Positions 25,946-32,839 of a stretch of 32,893 nucleotides of DNA are shown one piece after another. The notes under the pieces are model-generated. The model was not told where the DNA came from. It ran no database searches and was given only the letters and a program-made list of their open reading frames with translations. A program made the translations under genes and the position numbers. Source of the DNA: an uncultured Ignavibacteria bacterium (GTDB taxonomy: Bacteria > Bacteroidota > Ignavibacteria > Tepidaquicellales > Tepidaquicellaceae); NCBI GenBank assembly GCA_937872315.1, contig CALMST010000125.1, positions 1 through 32,893 of the forward strand, given 5' to 3'. The first letter of the stretch is position 1. Each line of letters begins with the position of its first letter.

Positions 25946-26344
25946 ATGTTTGACAACGAAAACAGCACAAAAATTTTTATCGGAGGATTAATCACAGGAG
26001 GTGTAATTGGCGGACTTACCGCTCTGATCTTTGCTCCAAAAAGCGGAAGGGAATTCAGAAGGGACATTTCGGATAAAGGTAATGAATTACTGGATGATAC
26101 TGAAATGCTGATAGAAGATGCAAAATCAAAAGCCTCAAAAATATTAAAAGATGCTAAAAAAACAGCAGAAGAACTGATAAAGGATGCCGGAGAAAAAGTC
26201 GAAAAGTTAAGTCATAATACTGAAAACCTTATCTCTCAAAGCAGGAATAAACTTGAAGACAATGTTTCAAGAATAAAGGAAGCTGTAAAAACAGGAGTTG
26301 AGGCTTATAATGATGACAGCAACAGGACCATTAAAAAACAATAA
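25946..26344 (+). CDS. YtxH-domain protein
   Basis: The 132 residues begin with a single glycine-rich membrane segment (about 9-29, IFIGGLITGGVIGGLTALIFAP). The YtxH signature APKSGREFRRDISDKGNEL follows. The rest is a highly charged amphipathic helical tail (DAKSKASKILKDAKKTAEELIKDAGEKVEKL). YtxH proteins are linked to general stress in Bacillus; a molecular role is not established. AAGGAG precedes the ATG. It sits in the envelope cluster after the barrel gene and before the Lmo0937-type peptide, a neighbourhood common in Bacteroidota stress loci. It is probably read through the hairpin at 25875-25909. Confidence 0.88.
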   Translation: MFDNENSTKIFIGGLITGGVIGGLTALIFAPKSGREFRRDISDKGNELLDDTEMLIEDAKSKASKILKDAKKTAEELIKDAGEKVEKLSHNTENLISQSRNKLEDNVSRIKEAVKTGVEAYNDDSNRTIKKQ

Positions 26345-26375
26345 TTTTTCATTAATCAAAATAAAGGAGTAAAAA

Positions 26376-26528
26376 ATGTTGTGGACGATATTTGTAATTT
26401 TGCTGGTACTGTGGATACTTGGAATGGTATCCTCTTATACTATGGGTGGTTTCATTCACATATTACTGGTTATAGCAATTGTCGTAATGATAATCAGGCT
26501 GATACAGGGAAGAAATCCGGTAGCATAG
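26376..26528 (+). CDS. Lmo0937-family small membrane protein (DUF5670)
   Basis: This 50-residue protein begins MLWTIFVILLVLWILGMVSSY, continues TMGGFIHILLVIAIVVMII and ends RLIQGRNPVA. The two hydrophobic helices and the SYTMGGFIHILL turn are the signature of the Lmo0937 family. The ATG at 26376 is preceded by AAAGGAG at good spacing. The longer open frame at 26381-26629 overlaps it in another phase and has no such signal, so this short gene is the real one. Function in the family is unknown; stress association is inferred from neighbours. Confidence 0.9.
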   Translation: MLWTIFVILLVLWILGMVSSYTMGGFIHILLVIAIVVMIIRLIQGRNPVA

Positions 26529-26571
26529 CTGAATTATTAAGGCTAGATCCTTCACCGCTTTATAAACCCGG

Positions 26572-26606
26572 TCCGGTTTGGAAAAATATGAATGTTCCAA
26601 ACCGGA
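26572..26606 (+). repeat. Perfect 12-bp intercistronic hairpin without T-tract
   Basis: TCCGGTTTGGAA (26572-26583) and TTCCAAACCGGA (26595-26606) pair perfectly around an 11-base loop. No T-run follows on either strand. It lies between the Lmo0937-type gene and the small lipoprotein gene. It is more likely an mRNA-stability or processing element than a terminator. Confidence 0.6.
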
Positions 26607-26674
26607 AAAGAAGGACAAAGTACCGGTAAAAACAGAGAATTAAATTTATAAAAAATATTAAGGAGAATATTCAA

Positions 26675-26839
26675 ATGAAAAAAATAGCAGCAATTCTGAT
26701 CATGATCCAGTCTGCTTTGATCTTTACCGGATGCGAATTCATAGGAGATATATTTAAAGCAGGAGTTTGGGTCGGAATAATTATATTCGTAGCTTTAGCG
26801 GCTGTAATAGGTTTTTTAATAAAATTATTTAAAAAATAA
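26675..26839 (+). CDS. Small lipoprotein with one membrane helix
   Basis: This 54-residue protein begins MKKIAAILIMIQSALIFTGC, with a lipobox-like FTGC and lipidation Cys at residue 20. EFIGDIFKAGVWVG follows, then a hydrophobic segment (about 35-50) and a basic end KLFKK. I recognise the C-E-x-I-G-x-I-F-K-A-G-V-W pattern from short Bacteroidota proteins in stress loci; it is sometimes mislabelled phosphatidate cytidylyltransferase. AAGGAG precedes the ATG. The combination of lipid anchor and second membrane helix is unusual for so short a protein. Position -3 of the lipobox is Phe rather than Leu. Confidence 0.82.
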   Translation: MKKIAAILIMIQSALIFTGCEFIGDIFKAGVWVGIIIFVALAAVIGFLIKLFKK

Positions 26840-26857
26840 ATAAAAGGAGAAATTCAA

Positions 26858-27391
26858 ATGAAAAAGCTGATAATTATAATAATGCTGTCATTTCCACTTT
26901 TAACTGTACATTCGCAGATAAAGCAGGGTGACAGCTTTCTGGGAGGCTCTATTGGCCTCTGGACAAAAGGAAATACCCCGGTACTGGGAGCAAGTTTTGA
27001 ATCACATATCTCGGGAACCACTACCGGTACAATCGGAATCGGCGGACTGTTCAGATATCACGGATTTAATGAAACATATAATAACGGCAGCTACAGGGAT
27101 TATAATTTTTCATCTCTCGGCTTCCAGGCAAATTATAATTTTACCAGTATTGGTACAGGTGAATTTGTCCCATATCTCGGTTTGACTTTAGGTTACAATA
27201 ATGTTTCCAGCACTTATGTAAAAAATAATAATGTGGCAATTGATAATGATTCTTATACAAGCGGAGTCTGGGTGTGGGGACAACTTGGAGCAAGATATTT
27301 CTTTAGTCCAAAAGTAGCAGGTAATCTCAGAGTAGGGATAGGCAACAATGATTTCTATCCTCTGGAGATAGGAATAGATTTTAAACTGTAG
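26858..27391 (+). CDS. Outer-membrane beta-barrel protein
   Basis: The 177 residues have a signal peptide (MKKLIIIIMLSFPLLTVHSQ) and a series of amphipathic strands (GDSFLGGSIGLWTKG, LGFQANYNFTSIG, VPYLGLTLGYNNVSS, VWVWGQLGARYFFS). The last strand is EIGIDFKL. This suggests an eight-stranded porin-like barrel related in plan, not closely in sequence, to the product of 25277. AAAGGAG lies ten bases before the ATG, and the previous gene ends 18 bp upstream, so it is the last gene of the Shine-Dalgarno-bearing envelope cluster. Transport or structural role unknown. Confidence 0.85.
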   Translation: MKKLIIIIMLSFPLLTVHSQIKQGDSFLGGSIGLWTKGNTPVLGASFESHISGTTTGTIGIGGLFRYHGFNETYNNGSYRDYNFSSLGFQANYNFTSIGTGEFVPYLGLTLGYNNVSSTYVKNNNVAIDNDSYTSGVWVWGQLGARYFFSPKVAGNLRVGIGNNDFYPLEIGIDFKL

Positions 27392-27453
27392 TTTGATTTT
27401 CAGTTATTTAAAATGTCTTTAAGAAATCTATATTAAATTATTAAATCAAATTT

Positions 27454-28155
27454 ATGAAAACCAGAATAATAAAAAGAATTCCGCAATTATTTATAATCAT
27501 GATCCTGACAGGAATCGTTATACTCAGCGGATGCAGTAATGAAGATCCGGTCACAACACAGGCAGATAATCTGGAATTCAATTATACCGGAAGCAGGGAT
27601 ACAGCAGAGAGTTCAGGAGCATTGATTCTTGATACAGTTAAAATATTATTAAAGGACATAAAACTCAATGTTTCAAATAATAACAATGACTCAATGAACT
27701 TCAGGACCGGACCGTATGTATTGTATCTGTATCTGAACTCTCCGGTTAATTTTATGGATGCAGGGTTTTTACCGGAAGGTACATATGATAGAGTAAAATT
27801 TATGATACATAAACTTAATGATAATGAATCCGTGCCAGATCCTGAATTTGCGGATGCGGGAGGAAGATATTCGGTAATTGTAAAAGGAAGTTATCTTGGC
27901 ATACCGTTTATTTACAAGTCGGCCAAATCGGCTCATCAGATTCTGGCATTCCCGAATTCACTTTTCCTCAGTCCATCAGGGAAAACAAATATAACCCTTA
28001 AAGTTTTGCCGTATATATGGTTTATAAAGAACGGAGTCTATATGGACCCGGCAGATGAAAGCAACAGAAATGATATTGACAACAATATCAAAAATAACAT
28101 AAACAATAATTTCAGAATATTCATAGATAATGATAATAACGGGATTCCCGATTAA
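27454..28155 (+). CDS. DUF4382-like lipoprotein
   Basis: The 233 residues start with a signal peptide and lipobox LSGC (Cys27). The body resembles DUF4382-type proteins. The segment SSGALILDTVKILLKDIKLNV is followed by YVLYLYLNSPVNFMDAGFLPEGTYDRVKFMIHKL, the 'parameter derived from a small-residue-rich strand' layout typical of that family. The C-terminus is Asn-rich and ends DNDNNGIPD, like a thrombospondin-type-3 calcium-binding repeat. There is no Shine-Dalgarno, unlike the five genes before it, so it may be a separate unit. It is probably anchored in a membrane facing the periplasm or surface. Function unknown. Confidence 0.75.
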   Translation: MKTRIIKRIPQLFIIMILTGIVILSGCSNEDPVTTQADNLEFNYTGSRDTAESSGALILDTVKILLKDIKLNVSNNNNDSMNFRTGPYVLYLYLNSPVNFMDAGFLPEGTYDRVKFMIHKLNDNESVPDPEFADAGGRYSVIVKGSYLGIPFIYKSAKSAHQILAFPNSLFLSPSGKTNITLKVLPYIWFIKNGVYMDPADESNRNDIDNNIKNNINNNFRIFIDNDNNGIPD

Positions 28156-28210
28156 TGTTCAAGTTCAGTTTAAAAACATTTTCGTAATTTTTTAAAAAAG
28201 GAGAGATAAA

Positions 28211-28453
28211 ATGATCAGTAAAACAAGCTCCATGAATAAAAATGAGCCTTATATTATTCCACCTGATGAAGAAGATCCTGACATAGAAAATATAGAGAAC
28301 ATCAGGGAATATAAAGAAAACATTTCAACAGACGGTAAAGTAAAGAAGAAAGAAATGAATGTATCAGACAGAAGCAGAAATGATCCGGGTCAGAATGAAG
28401 AAGTCCTGATAAATAAGGAAAATGAAAATGATGGAATAGAAGACGATAATTAA
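28211..28453 (+). CDS. Acidic 80-residue hypothetical protein
   Basis: The sequence is low-complexity and strongly charged, with acidic stretches (PPDEEDPDIENIENI, NENDGIEDDN) and a basic middle (KVKKKEMN). No signal peptide or membrane segment is seen. It is probably disordered. AAGGAG precedes the ATG at good spacing and a strong terminator follows directly after the stop, both of which support a real gene. Not recognised. Confidence 0.62.
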   Translation: MISKTSSMNKNEPYIIPPDEEDPDIENIENIREYKENISTDGKVKKKEMNVSDRSRNDPGQNEEVLINKENENDGIEDDN

Positions 28454-28454
28454 T

Positions 28455-28488
28455 AAAGAGAACAGATTTAATTCTGTTCTCTTTTTTT
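28455..28488 (+). terminator. Rho-independent terminator
   Basis: AAAGAGAACAGA (28455-28466) and TCTGTTCTCTTT (28473-28484) form a perfect 12-bp stem with a 6-base loop. The T-run continues beyond it. Confidence 0.93.
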
Positions 28489-28515
28489 ATTATTTTATTA
28501 ATATTTAAATTTAAT

Positions 28516-28731
28516 ATGACTAAGAAATCTCAACACAAAGCCGCTGAAAAAAGAATGGATGAATTATCCGATAAAAGAAAAAGACAATATAAGCACATTA
28601 AGAAGAGTGAACTCGAAGAAGGTAAATCAGTGAAAACTGCGGAAAGAATAGCAATGGCTACAGTAAATAAAACAAGAAAAGAAAAGGGTGAGACAAAGGA
28701 AAGCAAAGCCGGAAAGTCAAAAAAATCCTGA
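28516..28731 (+). CDS. Small basic protein of the 'plasmid stabilization'-labelled type
   Basis: The 71 residues contain KRKRQYKHIKKSELEEGKS followed by KTAERIAMATVNKTRKEKGE. This pair of helices is typical of short basic proteins that databases label plasmid stabilization protein or leave unnamed. No toxin partner is encoded beside it, so an addiction role is not supported. The Lys-rich tail may bind nucleic acid, which is inference. No Shine-Dalgarno is seen, and it starts 28 bp after the preceding terminator, so its own promoter would have to overlap that terminator. Confidence 0.7.
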   Translation: MTKKSQHKAAEKRMDELSDKRKRQYKHIKKSELEEGKSVKTAERIAMATVNKTRKEKGETKESKAGKSKKS

Positions 28732-29110
28732 AGCATTTTGAATCTAAGGATCTAAGTAAAATGTAAGCAGTTCCTTTTTCCGGAATAAGCATTGTCATTA
28801 GATTCAACTTTCAATATGTTTAAGTCCTTAATACAGGTATTATTTTCAATATATATAAATTTATAATTTCTGCTATTGTTATCTGATTTTTCATTCTGCT
28901 AATTATCAGCCTTGAGTTGCTTTTCTCTTACTTTCCTTCCAGATATCTAAATGAATAAGGATTATTTCGGAATATGTATTCCGTTTAAACTGACCATAAG
29001 TCTTTACAAGTATATCTTTAAAATTATAAAAAAATGTTTGGGCAATTTGTTTTCTGCTAACTCCATAATTTATTTTATATACAATTCATGTGATATTTAA
29101 AATCAATTTC
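28732..29110. other. Region without a recognised gene
   Basis: No supported coding frame. It contains a 10-bp inverted repeat (TTGAATCTAA at 28738 and TTAGATTCAA at 28798, 50 bases apart) and a 16-bp palindrome CGGAATATGTATTCCG (28968-28983) followed by GTTTAAAC. No other structure seen. Confidence 0.6.
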
Positions 29111-29156
29111 TGAAAAAATTAAAAATACCCTGCAGGGAAATATCTTCCCTGCAGGG
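29111..29156 (-). terminator. Rho-independent terminator of the 29190-29525 gene
   Basis: Read on the minus strand, CCCTGCAGGGAA (29156-29145) pairs perfectly with TTCCCTGCAGGG (29139-29128) around five bases. A T-rich tail follows. It begins 34 bases after the stop. Confidence 0.87.
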
Positions 29157-29189
29157 GATGGCAGAAAGCCCGGTTTTAAACTCCTGAAA

Positions 29190-29525
29190 CTACAGAGGAA
29201 CATCCTTTATATTCTTACCCTTTTCTTTTATTATTACATCCTCAGTTTCGGGTAAGGTGAACTTCTGCGTTTTAGGATTTAATGCTGTGCCTTCTTCATC
29301 AAGTGGTAACCTGTCTACTTTATCCCCGGTTACAATACTTTTCTTTATATTTTTTTTGAAATCTTCTTTATTGTTTTTAAAATCATCCTCATACTCAAAT
29401 TCAGGATCGGTATCGGAAATATTTAAGTTTATAACACTATTGGAAAATTTACCCAATTGAAATTTAAGTGATTCTTCATATTCGAGTTTTTGCTTTTTAA
29501 ATTTTTTTTTATTTCCATGTTTCAT
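29190..29525 (-). CDS. Charged 111-residue hypothetical protein
   Basis: A soluble-looking protein with a basic start (MKHGNKKKFKKQKLEYEE), an acidic middle (DTDPEFEYEDDF) and no signal peptide or membrane segment. I do not recognise it. Support for a real gene comes from its surroundings. AAGGAGG lies just before the ATG, there is a clear terminator, and upstream is a -24/-12-like element at 29561-29577 with activator site C at 29638-29673. It is therefore a likely member of the same sigma-54 regulon as the ferritin-like operon and the envelope cluster. Confidence 0.72.
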   Translation of the reverse strand: MKHGNKKKFKKQKLEYEESLKFQLGKFSNSVINLNISDTDPEFEYEDDFKNNKEDFKKNIKKSIVTGDKVDRLPLDEEGTALNPKTQKFTLPETEDVIIKEKGKNIKDVPL

Positions 29526-29560
29526 TCCTAACCTCCTTAAAATTTTTTAACTTATTAAAT

Positions 29561-29577
29561 TTCAATGATCATGCCAA
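29561..29577 (-). promoter_or_regulatory. Candidate sigma-54 promoter of the 29190-29525 gene
   Basis: On the minus strand TTGGCATGATCATTGAA keeps TTGGCA, the spacing and the -12 TTG, with A in place of the final C. The same deviation occurs at 25153-25169. The predicted start is near 29550, 25 bases before the ATG. Confidence 0.55.
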
Positions 29578-29637
29578 AAAAAATAATGATAAAAAACCGG
29601 TGTTAAGGGATTTTTCAATATTTCCGGTACAACTTTC

Positions 29638-29673
29638 TGACAACTATGTCACAAGAATTGTCATTAATTGACA
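29638..29673 (+). promoter_or_regulatory. Composite TGACA/TGTCA upstream activator site C
   Basis: Half-sites TGACA (29638), TGTCA (29647), TGTCA (29659) and TGACA (29669) give an inverted pair with 4-base spacer and an everted pair with 5-base spacer. The pair centres lie about 95 and 116 bp upstream of the start predicted from 29561-29577, nearly the same geometry as site A. Confidence 0.68.
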
Positions 29674-29745
29674 AATATATTGAGGTGAGCGGGTGATATT
29701 GAATAAATATATTTTAACGCAACCTACAAAAAGTTATTTTGCAGC

Positions 29746-30741
29746 ATGATAAAATTAAATATACTCGACCAGTCACCTGTAGTTGAAGGTATGACACCTA
29801 AGGAAGCCGTAGAGCAGACAATTGAACTGGCAAAATTTGCGGATGAACTCGGATATCACAGATACTGGGTAGCCGAGCATCATAATTCCAGATCTTTTGC
29901 GTCTGCAAGTCCAGAAATTTTAATATCTGCTCTCGCATCAAATACAAAGAATATAAGACTCGGTTCGGGGGGTGTGCTCATCAGCCATTACAGTCCTTTT
30001 AAAATTGCAGAACAATTCAATATGCTGCAGAGTCTTTATCCGGGAAGGATTGATCTTGGTATTGGCAGAGCACCCGGAGGTGATGCTAACATTATAAAAG
30101 CGCTTCGGACATCTTCAGAAAATGCTTTCGATAAAACCACTGAGCTGATAGGTTTTCTGAAAGCCTCATCAGAAGCAGAACTGAAAAAAACTGCAGGTAA
30201 GTTTATAGCAGTTCCGGAAGGTAACTCTATTCCTGAGGTCTGGATACTCGGTACAAGTCCTGACAGCGCTTTGTATGCCGGAGAAAAGGGTTTGCCTTAT
30301 ACTTTCGGAAGTTTCATCAATGATGAGCATATGCTTCAGTGCTTTCAGACTTATTATCAGAATTTCAAGCCTTCACTATTTCTAAAAGAGCCATATCTGA
30401 ATCTGGCGCTGTTTGCTGTATGCGCTGAGAATACTGAAGAAGCAAAGAGAATTGCAAAATGCTCGGAATACTGGTTATCACAGACCTTTCTTAAAAGTAA
30501 GAATATTCCTTTCCCGGATGAAAAGTCTGCTTTGGCTTATAATTTTTCATTTGAGGAAAAAATGCTTATCGAGTTCCGAAGAAAATCTGCAGTAATAGGG
30601 GACCCGGAAACTGTTTCTTCCAGGCTAAAAGAACTGGTAAAAAATTATGCCATACATGAACTTACAATAGTTACAATCACTTCGAATTTTGAAGACAGAA
30701 AAAAGTCTTACAAATTAATTTATGAGAGTTTGAAATCCTGA
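29746..30741 (+). CDS. LLM-class flavin-dependent oxidoreductase (luciferase-like monooxygenase)
   Basis: The 331 residues have the bacterial-luciferase TIM-barrel signature. The start MIKLNILDQSPV and then YHRYWVAEHHNSRSFASASPEILISAL (about 38-64) are typical of the YhbW-like, MsnO8-type group. RLGSGGVLISHYSPFKIAEQFNMLQSLYPGRIDLGIGRAPGG (about 71-112) follows, the conserved flavin and phosphate-binding face. The C-terminus (VIGDPETVSSRLKELVKNYAIHELTIVT) is also standard for the family. It is cytoplasmic and expected to use FMN or F420; the substrate is unknown. It is divergent from the 29190-29525 gene across 220 bp that hold activator site C, but no -24/-12 element faces this gene. Confidence 0.9.
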   Translation: MIKLNILDQSPVVEGMTPKEAVEQTIELAKFADELGYHRYWVAEHHNSRSFASASPEILISALASNTKNIRLGSGGVLISHYSPFKIAEQFNMLQSLYPGRIDLGIGRAPGGDANIIKALRTSSENAFDKTTELIGFLKASSEAELKKTAGKFIAVPEGNSIPEVWILGTSPDSALYAGEKGLPYTFGSFINDEHMLQCFQTYYQNFKPSLFLKEPYLNLALFAVCAENTEEAKRIAKCSEYWLSQTFLKSKNIPFPDEKSALAYNFSFEEKMLIEFRRKSAVIGDPETVSSRLKELVKNYAIHELTIVTITSNFEDRKKSYKLIYESLKS

Positions 30742-30897
30742 TTAATTTTTAATTAAGACAATAAAGTATCATTTGTACTTTTAGCATATAACTGAAAAAT
30801 CCAGAAAACTACACTTCACATTATTTTGATAAAGTATAATTCAAAAGTAATAAATAATTTAGCTGTAAAGAAATTATAAAACTTATTTTCAGACAAA

Positions 30898-32793
30898 ATG
30901 AAAAAAATATACATTTTCATTCTGATGTTAGCAACTGCAACAATCCTGAATTCAAATATTAAAGCGCAAAATTGTAAATGGGTAAGGAATCAGACACATA
31001 GCATCCAGTTCAATCCGGATTTTGCAGGAAATCCTTCTACCGCTGATCTTTACGGCAACTCATTAGTGGCTTCAATAGAAAATTACAAGAGTTCTTATTC
31101 CCTGGATTTTATTGGTGACTTTTCACTTAAAAAGTTCAATCAATCCGGAGATCTGCTCTTTAATAAAATATTACTCGGTAAACTTCTGATATCTGATGTT
31201 CAGACCGACCCGTCGGGAAATATTTACATAAAGGGATTATTTATGGATACATTGAAAATAGATTCGGTAAATTATTTAATAAATAATTCTGCAAGTGGAA
31301 ATGTTCAATATTATATTATAAAATTAAATAGTTCAGGTGATTATATCTGGAAGAAGAATTTATCAGTTGACTATCCGGGAAATTACTTTTTTGGCGGATT
31401 TAAAGTCACGGGTAATTCTTTATATACCGGAATGCAGAGATTAAATCTGAATTATATAAAAGTTTTAGATCCTGCCGGTTCAGAAATTCAGAGTATCCAG
31501 ATTAACTCACAAAGTACTTTTACCATAAGCAGTATAGATACGGATCCTCTAGGTAATATTATCGCGGGAGGCGCTTCAGCAATGGGCAGCATAAATATAG
31601 GCGGACTTGCGGCAACTGCTCCGAATACTTATAATTTTTATATAGCCAAACTAAGTTCTTCCGGCAGCGGAATCTGGATTAAGTTTGTAAAGGATATAAC
31701 ATTTCAGAAGATAACTGTGTCTTCCGATAAAGATGGAAACATTTTTGCTTCAGGGGATCTTTCGGGAAGTTTTTTCTTCGGAAACATTCAAGCTCAGGGA
31801 AATCAATGGATTTATGATTTCTTTCTGACGAAGCTCGATCCATCGGGAAATTTTATCTGGGTGAGAGAAGTGCCGGAAACAGCTACAATTACAGGTGACG
31901 TTCAAAAAGGAAGATATAACTGTTTCTGTTTTGACATTCACGGGAATATATATTTTACCGGAACTCTCAGAGGGAATATGAACTGGGGAAATAATGTAAT
32001 TACAACTGCTTCCGGATATTCGGATATAATAATTCTGAAATATGACCAAAACGGAAATGTGATTTCCGGTAAAGTTGCAGGCGGATCCGGCAGTGACAGA
32101 GCTGATGAGATCTCTTCGGATTATATGGGTAATGTATTTATTTCAGGTAACACAGGACCTTCCGCTAATTTTGACAGCATTGCCGTTTCAGGTTCAGGGA
32201 ATATTAACTCTTTCATCGCAAAATATTTTGACGGTGAATTTCCGGGAACACTTGATCTGTCAGTAATTATTGAAGGATTTTATGATGCCGGCATCAATTC
32301 CATGAATGCACCGGATACACTGAGAGCCTATATAAGAAATCCCTCCACGCCTTTTGATATTGCAGATTCAGCGCTTTCAGTTATCGATCCCATTACATTT
32401 AACGGTGAATTCACATTCTATAATGCTGAAAGCGGAAACTATTACCTCCAGCTAAGACACAGAAACAGTCTTGAAACCTGGAGTTCGGCGCAGATAAATT
32501 ACTTAAGAGGCGGCGTTGTAAATTATGACTTTACTGATGATAACATGAAAGCATTCGGGAATAACATAAAGCAGGTTGATAATTCACCGGTAAGATTTGC
32601 TATATACAGTGGTGATGCCGATCAGAACGGATACATTGATCTATCTGACATGGTGCTCATTCTTAATGATGTCAATAACTTCGTAACCGGTTACCAGCCA
32701 ACTGACATTAATGGAAATAATATAACTGATCTTCAAGATCTGATTCTTTCAAATAATAATTCAATAAATTTTATTCAGATCTTTAGTCCATAA
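30898..32793 (+). CDS. Secreted SBBP-type beta-propeller protein with the array's C-terminal module
   Basis: The 631 residues begin with a signal peptide (about 1-23, MKKIYIFILMLATATILNSN...KAQ). Residues up to about 450 contain repeated 'D-x-x-G-N-I-Y-x-x-G' and 'K-x-[SN]-x-x-G-x-x-[IL]-W' segments (DPSGNIYIKGLF, KLNSSGDYIW, KLDPSGNFIW, DIHGNIYFTGTL). This is the pattern of SBBP/NHL-like propellers, not Asp-box blades. The C-terminal 180 residues match the array proteins: a sandwich with RHRNSLETWSS, then 61 dockerin-like residues with DADQNGYIDLSD and DINGNNITDLQD, ending IFSP. It lacks the twin GGGTAT promoter and the conserved Cys before the dockerin-like part. Probably exported by the same route as the array proteins. 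Function unknown. Confidence 0.88.
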   Translation: MKKIYIFILMLATATILNSNIKAQNCKWVRNQTHSIQFNPDFAGNPSTADLYGNSLVASIENYKSSYSLDFIGDFSLKKFNQSGDLLFNKILLGKLLISDVQTDPSGNIYIKGLFMDTLKIDSVNYLINNSASGNVQYYIIKLNSSGDYIWKKNLSVDYPGNYFFGGFKVTGNSLYTGMQRLNLNYIKVLDPAGSEIQSIQINSQSTFTISSIDTDPLGNIIAGGASAMGSINIGGLAATAPNTYNFYIAKLSSSGSGIWIKFVKDITFQKITVSSDKDGNIFASGDLSGSFFFGNIQAQGNQWIYDFFLTKLDPSGNFIWVREVPETATITGDVQKGRYNCFCFDIHGNIYFTGTLRGNMNWGNNVITTASGYSDIIILKYDQNGNVISGKVAGGSGSDRADEISSDYMGNVFISGNTGPSANFDSIAVSGSGNINSFIAKYFDGEFPGTLDLSVIIEGFYDAGINSMNAPDTLRAYIRNPSTPFDIADSALSVIDPITFNGEFTFYNAESGNYYLQLRHRNSLETWSSAQINYLRGGVVNYDFTDDNMKAFGNNIKQVDNSPVRFAIYSGDADQNGYIDLSDMVLILNDVNNFVTGYQPTDINGNNITDLQDLILSNNNSINFIQIFSP

Positions 32794-32839
32794 TATTTTT
32801 AACTTCAGAATTATAAAGGAAAAATAAAGCAAGACAATC

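Noticed and set aside
26381-26629. 82-residue open frame on the plus strand
   Set aside because: It overlaps the recognisable Lmo0937-type gene (26376-26528) in another phase, encodes a Cys/His-scattered sequence without family features, and has no ribosome-binding site of its own.
28516-28731. Toxin-antitoxin component
   Set aside because: The basic protein resembles ones labelled plasmid stabilization, but no partner gene lies beside it and the neighbourhood is chromosomal in character.
29680-29745. Sigma-54 promoter for the luciferase-like gene
   Set aside because: A TTGC-like -12 sequence (near 29739) exists just before the ATG, but there is no GG at the required distance upstream.
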